Below, piece after piece: positions 1 to 8,184 of a stretch of 34,302 nt of DNA. Made by a program: the position numbers and the translations under genes. Every line of letters starts with the position of its first letter. The first letter of the stretch is position 1. The stretch is from Phycisphaerae bacterium (GTDB taxonomy: Bacteria > Planctomycetota > Phycisphaerae > UBA1845), in the NCBI GenBank assembly GCA_029260075.1, contig JAJDDY010000025.1:1-34302 (forward strand). The letters are read 5' to 3'. The notes beneath the pieces were generated by a model. The model was not told the DNA's origin. It worked only from the letters and a program-made list of their open reading frames with translations, and made no database searches.

Positions 1-296
1 AACTGGTCGCCGCAGAACACATAGAGCGGAAGGAAGCAGTAACAATCGTAGAAGCCGTGGAAGAAGCGACCTTCCTGCTGCCCGTGAACACGATCGTCGG
101 TGGCATCGAAGTCCAGAATGATTTCTTCGGGTGGCTTGGGAGGGGAGGCAACAAACTGATCGACAAGAACTCCGCTCATCCGTGCCTGTGACTTGCGGTT
201 CACTCCGTTTTCAAATCGGCACAGCGTCGACGGAGACGCGAGCGGATCATCGGGATCAGGGGCGGCTGGCCTGCTACCCAAAACCTGATCCAGGTG
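1..296 (-). pseudogene. IS1380-family transposase remnant, 5' truncated and running off the window
   Basis: Reading the minus strand from 296 to 1 gives an open frame whose conserved stretch includes FDATDDRVHGQQEGRFFHG followed by FYDCYCFLPLYVFCGDQ. I recognise this as the first catalytic-Asp region of IS1380-type DDE transposases, and the upstream STLCRFEN segment also fits the family. A TAA lies in frame at 299-297, no start codon precedes the conserved part, and the usual N-terminal region is missing, so the 5' part is lost. The 3' part lies outside the window. It ends about 45 bp from the stop of the neighbouring kinase gene, so it probably marks an old insertion next to the sigma/kinase pair. 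Family assignment rests on recalled motif similarity. Confidence 0.72.
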
Positions 297-339
297 TTAT
301 GAGAGTCCCAGCGGCACGTGCCGCACGGGCAGAGCGTCG

Positions 340-2931
340 CTATCGTAGACCCGCCGCTTCCTGCGACTCCGTCAGAATCTGGTCGGCGCTGTCGGGAAAC
401 AGTTCGCTCGCGTCGGCCATCGCATCCTTCGCTTCCTGAAGAAACTGCACAGCCAACTCATGTTCACCGATGTGATTGTATGCAATTCCCGCTGAGATCA
501 GGGTCCAGGGTTCGTCTGCGTGTGGAAGATTGACCATGCGATCGGCGATTGCTTTGATGGCCGCCGCGGTCAGCGAAGTCAGTTCCGGCTGTTGCAGCAA
601 ACCAAGGTGGAGTGTTCGTAGTTTCGTGGAGTCGACGTTCGCATTGAACGCTTGCTCAAGCGTAATCAGCGCGTGCTCAAGATGCGCCTGCGCGGCTTTG
701 AGGTCGCCGTCGCTTCTGCGAACGCTCGCGATCCTACGGTGCACCTGCGCGCGAAGGTAACTGGACTCCTCATCAAGAGGTGCGCGGCGTTCAAATTCAT
801 CAAGTGACGCCAACGTCTTCATCGCGTACTTAAGTGCTGACGGACTGTCGCCTCGTCTCGACTCCACCCCCACCAGTTGAAAGCAAACCTTCGCCTGAAG
901 CCAATGACTACGCGGAAGTTCCGCCTCAGACTCTACGAGTGAATCTACCAGCGTTTCGGCTTCAAACAATATCTCATCTATGGGCGCGAGGGGATTCGCC
1001 GCTACTCGATAGTATGAGAGCGAACTGAGATTTCCAACCAAGAGGCTCATAGCCTCGCGGTCGTCTGGATCGATGCGCCGTATTCGCCGCAACGTAGCAA
1101 CGCCTTCTTCCAAGCTGTTCACGGCCATTGCCCAGTCGCGCTCGCGCGCCGCCAGATCAGCCAATCGAGCATGAGACGACGCCAGCCCTTTAAGCCTTGC
1201 CGAATTATCAGGGTCATCGGCAACAAGCGCCGCAGCAAGCACCAATCGCTTTTGACAATACTCTTCGGCAACCGCAGGTTCCCTTCGTTTGAGTGCGAGC
1301 GCCCCCATACGGTCATAGCTCCAGCCAAGGTTGTCGCGGAAATGTGTGTCTTCGGGATGCTCGTTGACAAGACGCTCGTCTATATCAAGGGCCTCCAGGT
1401 AGTGATACCCGCACCGTTCCAAGTCGCCTCGCCGTTGAGCCAAGTCGCCCAAAACGACGTGGTTGATCGCGAATGCAGAAATGTTTTCGGGAACCCGGGC
1501 TTCGTCTTCGGGCAATTCGTTGCGAAGCCGCATCTCCGATTCAAAATGTGACTGAGCCTCCGCATACTCGGAGAGTTTGACGGCGAGACTCCCGAGTTGG
1601 TGGTGCGTATGCACGAGGTCCATTCGAAAAATCGGATCGTCACCGTGTTCGTTTGCCAAGGGCATCAGTCGCTCGTACGCTCCGCGAAGTAGCTTTCGCT
1701 CTGCGTGACTCGCGCCTGGTATTTTGTCGAGTTGCGTCAACACATCGTTAATCAAGAACTCAAGGGATTCTCGGGCGAGTCGGTACTGATCCTGCGCGTC
1801 GACTGCACGCTGCTGCGCCACACATTCCGAACGCACGGCCCGCTCGTAGAGAATGGAAGCGGTCACCGCATACGCCACGCCGGTTATGAGCAGGACACCG
1901 ACCGCGACAGCAGCCGTCCGATGCCGGCGCATCGTCTTGATAAGCAAGTACGCCGTGCTGTCTCGCTTGGCTTCGACAGGCTCCCCGGCGAGATATCGCT
2001 CGACATCGCGAACCACCTCGCCGGCGATTTGATAACGTCGGTCAGGAACAACTTGCAGACATTTGAGAACAATGGCGTCTAACTCGTTGTCGATTTCGCG
2101 GCGGTATCGGCTGGGCGGCGGATGATCGCCCGCGAGAATGCTTTCCATGACATCGCGTGCGATGGCAAATTGGTCGTACGGAACGGACTGTGTGAGCATG
2201 AAGTAGAAAAGGAGTCCCAGACCATAGACGTCTGTTCGTAAGTTGACGTTGTTGGGGTCGTCCCGAAGTTGCTCCGGCGCCGCCCACGGCAACGACCCCA
2301 CAAACTGTCCCGTCGCGGTCACCGGCATGACGCGACGTTGGTCGTCGCTCGTCTTGGCAAGACCGAAGTCCAACACGTGCGGATCACCGCGCGCATCAAC
2401 GAGGATGTTGGCCGGTTTCAGGTCGCGATGGGTAATACCGTGCAGATGCGCAGCGTCGACAGCCCCGGCGATTTTCAGAAACAAAGCAAGCGTATCGACC
2501 AGGGAGAGATGTTCATTCCGGATGTACTCATCAAGGGGCTGCCCGTCAATGAAGTCCATGACGAAGTAGCGTTGTCGCTCGGTCGTTCCACTGGTGTGAA
2601 TCGTGACGATGTGTGGGTGTTGAAGCCGACTGAGAATCTGAACTTCTCGTTCGAAGCGAGTTCGCGCCGCTTCGCCGCTGAACGGACCCGACCGCAACAC
2701 CTTGATCGCAACACGCCGTTGCGTCGTGTCTTCAATCGCCTCATAAATCGAGCCTTGACCACCGCTACCGAGACCGGCCACTACCTTGTACCCAGGAAAC
2801 ACATCTGCTGGCAGATCGCCCGCGGGTTCGATGGGACTGAGCCGAAGAGCCGATCGTGTCTGCGCCCGAGCATAGTCGATGCGTTGATTCGCATCGGCGT
2901 TTGCTGAAGCTTGGTCGATTCCTTGTATCAT
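340..2931 (-). CDS. Membrane-anchored Ser/Thr protein kinase with C-terminal TPR-like repeats
   Basis: 863 residues from the ATG at 2931, chosen because GGAGG lies 5 nt upstream; a GTG at 2943 is the alternative. Kinase domain at about residues 48-315: glycine loop GLGSGGQGS (53-61), ATP-binding lysine in VAIKVL (K77), catalytic HRDLKPAN (168-175), DFG (188-190) and the APEQ motif (219-222). All key residues are present, so it should be an active Hanks-type kinase. One membrane helix follows (about 339-362), then a long alpha-helical region to the end with TPR-like character, probably for protein binding on the other side of the membrane. It starts 40 bp after an ECF sigma gene on the same strand. 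In planctomycetes such ECF-kinase pairs are common, and the kinase is thought to control the sigma factor by phosphorylation. The substrate here is not visible. Confidence 0.93.
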   Translation of the reverse strand: MIQGIDQASANADANQRIDYARAQTRSALRLSPIEPAGDLPADVFPGYKVVAGLGSGGQGSIYEAIEDTTQRRVAIKVLRSGPFSGEAARTRFEREVQILSRLQHPHIVTIHTSGTTERQRYFVMDFIDGQPLDEYIRNEHLSLVDTLALFLKIAGAVDAAHLHGITHRDLKPANILVDARGDPHVLDFGLAKTSDDQRRVMPVTATGQFVGSLPWAAPEQLRDDPNNVNLRTDVYGLGLLFYFMLTQSVPYDQFAIARDVMESILAGDHPPPSRYRREIDNELDAIVLKCLQVVPDRRYQIAGEVVRDVERYLAGEPVEAKRDSTAYLLIKTMRRHRTAAVAVGVLLITGVAYAVTASILYERAVRSECVAQQRAVDAQDQYRLARESLEFLINDVLTQLDKIPGASHAERKLLRGAYERLMPLANEHGDDPIFRMDLVHTHHQLGSLAVKLSEYAEAQSHFESEMRLRNELPEDEARVPENISAFAINHVVLGDLAQRRGDLERCGYHYLEALDIDERLVNEHPEDTHFRDNLGWSYDRMGALALKRREPAVAEEYCQKRLVLAAALVADDPDNSARLKGLASSHARLADLAARERDWAMAVNSLEEGVATLRRIRRIDPDDREAMSLLVGNLSSLSYYRVAANPLAPIDEILFEAETLVDSLVESEAELPRSHWLQAKVCFQLVGVESRRGDSPSALKYAMKTLASLDEFERRAPLDEESSYLRAQVHRRIASVRRSDGDLKAAQAHLEHALITLEQAFNANVDSTKLRTLHLGLLQQPELTSLTAAAIKAIADRMVNLPHADEPWTLISAGIAYNHIGEHELAVQFLQEAKDAMADASELFPDSADQILTESQEAAGLR

Positions 2932-2971
2932 GGCTGCCTCCACAACCTACAGCGCCATGTCCGCGAAGAAT

Positions 2972-3595
2972 TCACGCGCTTCGGCTGAAAAACCGTGTCG
3001 AGTCGCCCAGAATCTCCGCGAGACGGACGTGGGCGCGGGTCTTGATCATGTATATCGCCCCCGCTGAACGCCCCATTTCACTCGCGACCTGCTGAGCCGT
3101 CTTCCCCTCAATGTCGATGCTTCGAACCACACGGCCGTAATCTGGCGGAAGCAATCCAATCGCGTGTTCGATCGCAGCCTTGATTTCCAGTCGAGAAGCC
3201 TGATGACTCGGACTTGACTGTGAGCCGGTCAGCGACGCAAGCAGCGCCACGTGCGAATCACCATCTCTTAGGAGGGATATCTGGCGGCGTCGAGGTGGCC
3301 GTTTCTGGCGATTCAGATCACGTATGGCATTACGCAGATTGTGCTCCGCGATCCTTGTGAGCCAACTGAGAAAAGCGCCATTACGCGCTGGTCGAAATCG
3401 ACCGATACGCAGGAACGCTTCCATATAGGCTACTTGAAGCACGTCGGCGACGCTCAGAACAGCCCGGTATCGACGGCCGATCTGACCGGAAAGCCGCGAT
3501 TTCAACTCGGCGTGATTGACAAGAATGGTTTTCGAGAGCGCTTCGTCGTCGCCACCGACGGCCCTTTCCAGCAGGAGGTTATAGTTGGCTGTCAA
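2972..3595 (-). CDS. ECF-type sigma-70 factor, partner of the downstream kinase
   Basis: 207 residues. The start is TTG at 3595, supported by GGAG 6 nt upstream (complement of 3602-3605); no ATG fits better. Region 2 is at about residues 30-100 (SVADVLQVAYMEAFLRIGRF, then FLSWLTRIAEHNLRNAIRD), and region 4 at about 140-200 (IGLLPPDYGRVVRSIDIEG, then the helix-turn-helix TAQQVASEMGRSAGAIYMIK). The basic linker QKRPPRRR between them is typical of planctomycete sigma factors of this type. No anti-sigma gene adjoins it; the next gene in the same direction is a membrane Ser/Thr kinase, which fits control by phosphorylation rather than by an anti-sigma factor. The pair is transcribed away from the nuo operon across a shared gap of about 755 bp. 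Confidence 0.88.
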   Translation of the reverse strand: MTANYNLLLERAVGGDDEALSKTILVNHAELKSRLSGQIGRRYRAVLSVADVLQVAYMEAFLRIGRFRPARNGAFLSWLTRIAEHNLRNAIRDLNRQKRPPRRRQISLLRDGDSHVALLASLTGSQSSPSHQASRLEIKAAIEHAIGLLPPDYGRVVRSIDIEGKTAQQVASEMGRSAGAIYMIKTRAHVRLAEILGDSTRFFSRSA

Positions 3596-4351
3596 CGTTG
3601 GCTCCGATCAACCCCTTTGAACATGAAGTGTCGAGTTTACCAAGTTTCCCTGCTTTTCCAAAATCGTCCAAGAAACCTATGCCGAATGGTCAGACATCGT
3701 TGTGTCGAACGATGAGTCTCGCGGCGATGACCCTGCCTGCTCATGTGACCTCCTACCCAAACAGACGAACATGGACGGCGGTAAGGGAACGGAGCGGTTC
3801 AAGTCGAGCGGGTTGCTGGACTGCGGTCGTTCACACCGCTTCGATTCACGTCGCGAATGCGCGCCAACGAAACTGGTGTCGGAATTCGAAACGCATAATT
3901 GCAAGATTCAACCCGACGAATCGCGGGCAGCACAACATTGTGAAAAATTTCTCGATTTCCTTCTCCAACGGCTGTGCCGGGCTGCTGGCTGGGGTTAGGA
4001 TGCCGGGAAGCCATGTTCGAGGCTGCCCACATTGGCGGTGTTGAGGGGTTGATCTACTCGATCCCGTCTTCTGGCTGATTGGGCGTTTCCGTGACTGGTG
4101 GACGATGTTCTTCCCGCGGAATGATTCGGCTCGTCGGCGAGTTGGCGGAAGTTTGCCCGCATGCGGGCCTTCATCCGGTACACGGATTGCTGGCCGTTAG
4201 GGTATTATGCCGACCATAGACCATGTGGTCGGTGTCGCCTAACCGAATGGAGCAGGGAAGTCTGAGCGACGGCGTCGTGCGTTGACCGCACAAGCAACGT
4301 CACGCTGCCGACCGAACAAACAATGCGATCTTGGATCGTGCGAACAACGCC
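3596..4351. other. Gene-free divergent region between the sigma gene and nuoA
   Basis: About 755 bp with no convincing gene: the short open frames here lack recognisable domains and good start signals. It must carry promoters for the sigma/kinase pair (leftward) and for nuoA (rightward). I see a perfect 14-bp palindrome at 4155-4168 and an inverted repeat CGACCA/TGGTCG at 4211-4231. A TATTAT hexamer stands at 4203-4208, but no good -35 box lies 16-18 bp before it, so I do not call a promoter. Confidence 0.6.
4155..4168. promoter_or_regulatory. Perfect 14-bp palindrome upstream of nuoA
   Basis: GCCCGCATGCGGGC is a perfect dyad about 185 bp before the nuoA start and about 35 bp before a TATTAT hexamer at 4203. 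It could be an operator for a dimeric regulator or the end of an unseen transcript. No T tract follows, so a terminator is less likely. The function is inferred only. Confidence 0.25.
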
Positions 4352-4771
4352 ATGCTCATAGCCAATATCGATTCTTACGCACCCATCGTCGTCGTGGCGC
4401 TCATCGCGCTAACGATGGCGGCAGGGATGCTCACTCTTGCTCATGTGCTGGGTCCGAAGGCTCGACACGGTTCAGTCAAAGATGCCCCTTACGAATCGGG
4501 CATGCCGCCCATCGGCAGCACGCACCGCCGCCTCAACGTTCGGTTCTACATTGTGGCTGTGCTCTTTCTGCTGTTCGATGTCGAGGTTATCTTCCTTTGG
4601 CCTTGGGCCAAGGTGTTTCATGCCGCAGCAGCCAACGGCGTTACCATCCCGTTGGAAAACGGCGGTGTGGCTGACAAGGGATTCCTGCTGATCGGCATGG
4701 GTATCTTCTTCTCGCTGCTCGTGTTCGGGCTGCTGTATGAGTGGAAGAAAGGGGCGTTTCGATGGGAATAG
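4352..4771 (+). CDS. nuoA: NADH-quinone oxidoreductase subunit A
   Basis: 139 residues from the ATG at 4352; the in-frame TTG at 4331 would add seven residues without family support. NuoA is a small membrane subunit of complex I near the quinone site. Three hydrophobic helices are visible (about residues 8-30, 65-88 and 104-127). The family signature lies between helices 1 and 2: [20 protein letters not shown], then [16 protein letters not shown] with the conserved acidic FDVE. It is the first gene of the operon; its TAG (4769-4771) lies inside the start of nuoB, which begins at 4762, so the two are probably translationally coupled. No strong ribosome binding site precedes the start. Confidence 0.95.
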   Translation: MLIANIDSYAPIVVVALIALTMAAGMLTLAHVLGPKARHGSVKDAPYESGMPPIGSTHRRLNVRFYIVAVLFLLFDVEVIFLWPWAKVFHAAAANGVTIPLENGGVADKGFLLIGMGIFFSLLVFGLLYEWKKGAFRWE

Positions 4772-5355
4772 CCGTACCGCCGGCGCCGTTCCAAGAAAGC
4801 AAAGAGGACTTCCTCAGCACGAAGCTCAGCCACGTGGTCAACTTGATTCGCAAACAAGGTGTGAACTGGGCCCGGAAGAACTCGCTTTGGCCCATGCCGT
4901 TCGCCACCGCGTGCTGCGGTATCGAATTGATGGCCACAGGCGCTAGTCGATACGACATTGGCCGTTTCGGTGCTGAAGCCATGCGTTTCACACCGCGTCA
5001 GTGCGACCTGTTGATCGTTGCGGGCCGCGTGGCCATCAAGATGATGCCGGTCCTTCATCGTATTTACAAACAAATGTCGGAACCGAAGTGGGTCATCAGT
5101 ATGGGTGCTTGCGCAAGCACCGGCGGCGTGTTCGACACGTACGCCGTCGTGCAGGGGATCGACCAATTCCTTCCGGTTGATGTCTACGTGCCCGGCTGTC
5201 CGCCGCGACCGGAAACGCTTCTTGAAGGCGTTATGGCGATCCAATCCATCGTTGAAAACGAGGGCGTCAAGAGTAGCCAACAGCGGCGGCGAGGGCTTGG
5301 CCTAGTCGTCGAGCCGACGGTTCAGATTAACGTGGATAACGAGGGAACGAGTTAG
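4762..5355 (+). CDS. nuoB: NADH-quinone oxidoreductase subunit B (N2 cluster subunit)
   Basis: 197 residues from the ATG at 4762, with AAAGGGG about 7 nt upstream; it overlaps nuoA by 10 bp. NuoB carries the last iron-sulfur cluster (N2), which reduces quinone. The four expected ligands are present: the adjacent cysteines C51-C52 in [12 protein letters not shown]117 in [11 protein letters not shown] and C146 in [11 protein letters not shown]. Other conserved parts are [18 protein letters not shown] and the segment around [15 protein letters not shown]. Length and motif order are normal for the family. One base separates its stop from nuoC. Confidence 0.97.
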   Translation: MGIAVPPAPFQESKEDFLSTKLSHVVNLIRKQGVNWARKNSLWPMPFATACCGIELMATGASRYDIGRFGAEAMRFTPRQCDLLIVAGRVAIKMMPVLHRIYKQMSEPKWVISMGACASTGGVFDTYAVVQGIDQFLPVDVYVPGCPPRPETLLEGVMAIQSIVENEGVKSSQQRRRGLGLVVEPTVQINVDNEGTS

Positions 5356-5356
5356 C

Positions 5357-5893
5357 ATGTCCACCGCCGCTCATGCTATCGTCGACGTGCTCACCACGCA
5401 GTTTCCCGATATCGATTTCGCGATGGCCCCACTTCTGGCGGTCGATCGCCCGGAAGATGAGCAAGTATGCGTGCGTGTCGCACCGGATCGCTTGCTTGAG
5501 GTGTTGCGGTTTCTTCGCGACGATGAACGATGCGCGTTCGAGCAGCTCTGCGATCTGACGTGTGTGGATTATCTGAATTTCCCCAACGCCCGCGACCGTT
5601 TCGGCGTGATCTACTCGCTGCTGTCGCTTAGCCACGGGCATCGTCTTTGGGTCAAGTGCTTTGTGAACGATCCGAAGCCGGAGGTTCCCTCCGTGACGGA
5701 CATCTGGTACGGCGCGGACTGGACGGAACGCGAAGTGTACGACATGTTCGGCGTGGTCTTCACCGGTCATCCGGACCTGCGGCGCATTCTGACGTGGGAG
5801 GGGTTTGAAGCCCACCCGCTCAGAAAAGACTATCCGCTTCGTGGACACGGGGAGCGTGAGAACTTTGAAGTCGTCCTGCGCGAGGATGCGTGA
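5357..5893 (+). CDS. nuoC: NADH-quinone oxidoreductase subunit C
   Basis: 178 residues; the ATG at 5357 follows the nuoB stop directly, with GAGGG about 12 nt upstream. NuoC (30-kDa subunit) is part of the peripheral arm and packs against NuoD. The family signature WTEREVYDMFGVVFTGHPDL is complete, followed by RRILTWEGFEAHPLRKDYPLRG at the C-terminus. It is a separate gene, not the NuoCD fusion of enterobacteria. It is followed by a gap of about 230 bp, filled with repeats, before nuoD. Confidence 0.96.
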   Translation: MSTAAHAIVDVLTTQFPDIDFAMAPLLAVDRPEDEQVCVRVAPDRLLEVLRFLRDDERCAFEQLCDLTCVDYLNFPNARDRFGVIYSLLSLSHGHRLWVKCFVNDPKPEVPSVTDIWYGADWTEREVYDMFGVVFTGHPDLRRILTWEGFEAHPLRKDYPLRGHGERENFEVVLREDA

Positions 5894-5938
5894 GTGGCCT
5901 GATGGCTGGGTGGGATAAGGGATAAGAGTTGATGGATC

Positions 5939-6090
5939 ACCGGCTGGAAGCCGGTGCCCCACTTTGCATCATCGGCAGGTGGCTGGTGCCACACTTTGGA
6001 TCACTGGCGAGCGGTTGGTGCCATGCGTTGCATCACGGACGGGTGCCGCACTTTGGATTGTCGGATGGAAGCCGGTGCCACACTTTTTTG
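5939..6090 (+). repeat. Degenerate tandem hairpin repeat block in the nuoC-nuoD gap
   Basis: About five degraded copies of a unit of roughly 30-40 nt. The best copies contain GGAAGCCGGTGCC followed by CCACTTT or ACACTTT (first copy around 5943-5967, last around 6064-6086). The first includes a 7-bp hairpin (ACCGGCT, GGA loop, AGCCGGT, 5939-5955). Inner copies keep only GGTGCC(A) and (C)ACTTTGGATCA pieces. This family differs from the repeats before nuoE, nuoH, nuoL and nuoN. It encodes nothing evident; similar short repeats are common between planctomycete genes as I recall. Confidence 0.6.
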
Positions 6091-6123
6091 ACGGGCTGCG
6101 TAACTGACTAGCATTCAATCACC

Positions 6124-7392
6124 ATGAGCACCACAACCACAACGGTTCCCCAAGTCGGTCCCGCGACGTACGCTCCCGAAGAGCCGGGCGGCGACGTTTG
6201 GGTCCTAAATTTCGGGCCGCAACATCCCGCGACGCACACGACGCTGCGCCACGTGTTGGAGCTGGACGGCGAGCGGATCATCGGATGCACCGTGCACATC
6301 GGCTATCTGCACAGCGGTTTCGAAAAGATCGGCGAACACCTCAACTACAACCAATACGTCGTGGTGACGGACCGGATGAACTACGTTTCGCCCATGGCGA
6401 ACAACATCTGTTGGCACCATGCGTGCGAGCGATTGTTCGGCATCAAGATCACTCCGCGTTGCAAAGCCATTCGCACGATCATCGCCGAACTCGCCCGCAT
6501 TCAAGACCACCTGCTCGGCGTGGGCGCAGCCGGGCTCGATCTCGGCGCGTTCACGGCCTTCATGTATCCGTTCAACGCCCGCGAAAGCATCTACGATCTG
6601 TTCGAAGACGTTTGCGGGGCGCGTTTCACCACGAGCTACACGCGTCTGGGCGGGTTGATGCAAGACATCGCCCCGGACTGGCCGGCCAAGGTCAAACAGG
6701 TTTGCTCCGAAGTGCTTCCCAAGGCCGTCGACGATTTGGAGACGCTGCTTTCGCGTAACCGCATTTTCGTCGAACGCACGTCGGGCGTTGGATACGTCAG
6801 CCGAGAGGACGCCATCTCCTGGGGGTTGACCGGTCCGCTTGCCCGTGCAAGTGGTGTGCGGCGTGACCTGCGTAAGGACGAACCGTATCTTTGCTACGCC
6901 GACAACTGGGACGGGCAGGGCGCCTCGGCCGTGTCGTTCAAGGTTCCCGTGGCTACGGCGGGCGACTGCTATGCACGCTACCAAGTGCGTGTGGCCGAGA
7001 TTCGCGAGTCACTCAAGATCGTCGAACAGCTGATCGATCGCATTCCCGAGGGTCCGATCGACGTGCTTCCGGGCGACAAGAAAACACTACCAGACAAGAG
7101 CGAAGTGTACGGCAGCATCGAAGGTCTGATCCATCATTTTGAGCAGATTATGACCAACCGGGGCAACGAAGCACCGGTCGGCGAAGCGTACGGGTCGAAC
7201 GAAACCGCCAACGGCGAACTCGGGTTCTTTATCGCCAGCGACGGCGGTAACTGTGCGTATAGAGCGCGCTGCCGACCGCCGAGCTTTATCAATTATCAGT
7301 GCTTCCCGAAGTTGATCGTGGGTCATCAAATTAGCGACGTGACGGCGCTGCTCGGGAGTTTTAACATCATCGCTGCCGAACTGGATCGGTAG
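6124..7392 (+). CDS. nuoD: NADH-quinone oxidoreductase subunit D
   Basis: 422 residues from the ATG at 6124. NuoD (49-kDa subunit) forms the quinone-binding pocket with NuoB. Seen: FGPQHPATHTTLRHVLELDGE near residue 32, with the conserved quinone-site histidine; the loop GYLHSGFEKIGEHLNYNQY; TDRMNYVSPMANN, with the tyrosine position of the quinone site; and LGAFTAFMYPFNARESIYDLFEDVCGAR. The C-terminus has the expected RARCRPPSFINYQCFPKLIVGHQISDVTALLGSFNIIAAELDR. Length matches non-fused NuoD proteins. The tail is followed at once by the first cluster of hairpin repeats. Confidence 0.97.
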   Translation: MSTTTTTVPQVGPATYAPEEPGGDVWVLNFGPQHPATHTTLRHVLELDGERIIGCTVHIGYLHSGFEKIGEHLNYNQYVVVTDRMNYVSPMANNICWHHACERLFGIKITPRCKAIRTIIAELARIQDHLLGVGAAGLDLGAFTAFMYPFNARESIYDLFEDVCGARFTTSYTRLGGLMQDIAPDWPAKVKQVCSEVLPKAVDDLETLLSRNRIFVERTSGVGYVSREDAISWGLTGPLARASGVRRDLRKDEPYLCYADNWDGQGASAVSFKVPVATAGDCYARYQVRVAEIRESLKIVEQLIDRIPEGPIDVLPGDKKTLPDKSEVYGSIEGLIHHFEQIMTNRGNEAPVGEAYGSNETANGELGFFIASDGGNCAYRARCRPPSFINYQCFPKLIVGHQISDVTALLGSFNIIAAELDR

Positions 7393-7410
7393 CGAGATAC
7401 GTGACATGAA

Positions 7411-7533
7411 GGGCCGAGAAAGGATTCACGGCCCAGCGTTGCTTCATGAGGGGCCGAGAAAGGATTCACGGCCCAGCGATAGCGGGTTATGTGTGACGTT
7501 GGCGCAAGAGGACCGAGAAGGGATTCACGGTCC
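7411..7533 (+). repeat. nuo hairpin repeat cluster 1 (three copies) upstream of nuoE
   Basis: Three copies of the 24-nt hairpin at 7411-7434, 7451-7474 and 7510-7533, each followed by AGCG. The first two have stems GGGCCG/CGGCCC and loop AGAAAGGATTCA; the third has stem GGACCG/CGGTCC and loop AGAAGGGATTCA. Changes in the stem are matched on both sides while the loop stays the same. The last copy ends 37 nt before the nuoE start. An open frame starting at ATG 7406 runs through the cluster into nuoE, but the copies are not all in the same frame within it. Confidence 0.9.
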
Positions 7534-7570
7534 AGCGGTCCAGCGTCTTCCGATCGCGATAGAGATACGC

Positions 7571-8176
7571 ATGGCTTGGAAAACGATTGATCGCACGACG
7601 CCGGTGGTTGACGCCGACGCCCCGCCCGTCCTGAGTGACGGGGTTCGCGACAAGATCCGCTCATTCTTCGTTCGATACGAAACGAAGCGGGCGGTGCTGC
7701 TGCCGGCGCTGCACGTCGTGCAGCACGCGCTGGGGCATATCTCGTGGCAGGCAATGGCCGAAATCGCGGAGATTCTGGAGATACCGCCGTCGGACGTGAT
7801 GGATACGGTCTCGTTCTATACCCACTTTTGGACGCACCCCAAGGGCAAGAAAGTGATCACTGTTTGCCGAAGCCTGTCTTGCGAGTTGATGGGCGGCGCG
7901 GACATGCTCGATACGCTCAAGAAGAAATTGAATATTACAGAACACGAGACCACGACCGACGGGCGATACAGCCTGGTTACCGAAGAATGTCTGGCCGGCT
8001 GCGATCACGCGCCCTGCCTGCTGGTTAACGAAAAGCTACACAAGCGCGTCCAACCCGCGGACGTAGACAAACTGTTGGCGGACGATTCCAACGATCGCGT
8101 CACCATGCCGCGCAGCGATCTGTTCGACCCGCCGCATGAAACGTCCGAGTCGCCGAACGGCGCGGACGAGGCATAG
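7571..8176 (+). CDS. nuoE: NADH-quinone oxidoreductase subunit E (2Fe-2S, N1a)
   Basis: 201 residues from the ATG at 7571. The frame is open back to ATG 7406, but those 55 extra codons are repeat-derived (hairpin cluster 1) and unlike any NuoE, so I prefer 7571. NuoE (24-kDa, thioredoxin-like) holds a [2Fe-2S] cluster in the NADH dehydrogenase module. Ligands are C99 and C104 (CRSLSC) and C140 and C144 (CLAGC), giving the family pattern Cx4C-x35-Cx3C. Also present are ALGHISWQAMAEIAEILEIP and DTVSFYTHF. The tail after about residue 165 is acidic and family-variable. nuoF starts 8 bp after its stop. Confidence 0.95.
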   Translation: MAWKTIDRTTPVVDADAPPVLSDGVRDKIRSFFVRYETKRAVLLPALHVVQHALGHISWQAMAEIAEILEIPPSDVMDTVSFYTHFWTHPKGKKVITVCRSLSCELMGGADMLDTLKKKLNITEHETTTDGRYSLVTEECLAGCDHAPCLLVNEKLHKRVQPADVDKLLADDSNDRVTMPRSDLFDPPHETSESPNGADEA

Positions 8177-8184
8177 AAGAAGAC

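Noticed and set aside
4203-4208. TATTAT as the nuoA promoter -10 box
   Set aside because: No acceptable -35 hexamer 16-18 bp upstream, and it is about 145 bp from the start; too weak to call.
5327-5962. Minus-strand open frame opposite nuoC
   Set aside because: Antisense shadow of nuoC; no domain and no start signals.
6205-6984. Minus-strand open frame of 259 codons opposite nuoD
   Set aside because: It is a shadow of the nuoD codon pattern with no recognisable domain.
7406-7570. A 55-residue N-terminal extension of NuoE starting at ATG 7406
   Set aside because: The added residues come from hairpin repeats in mixed frames and match nothing in NuoE. The ATG at 7571 gives a normal N-terminus.
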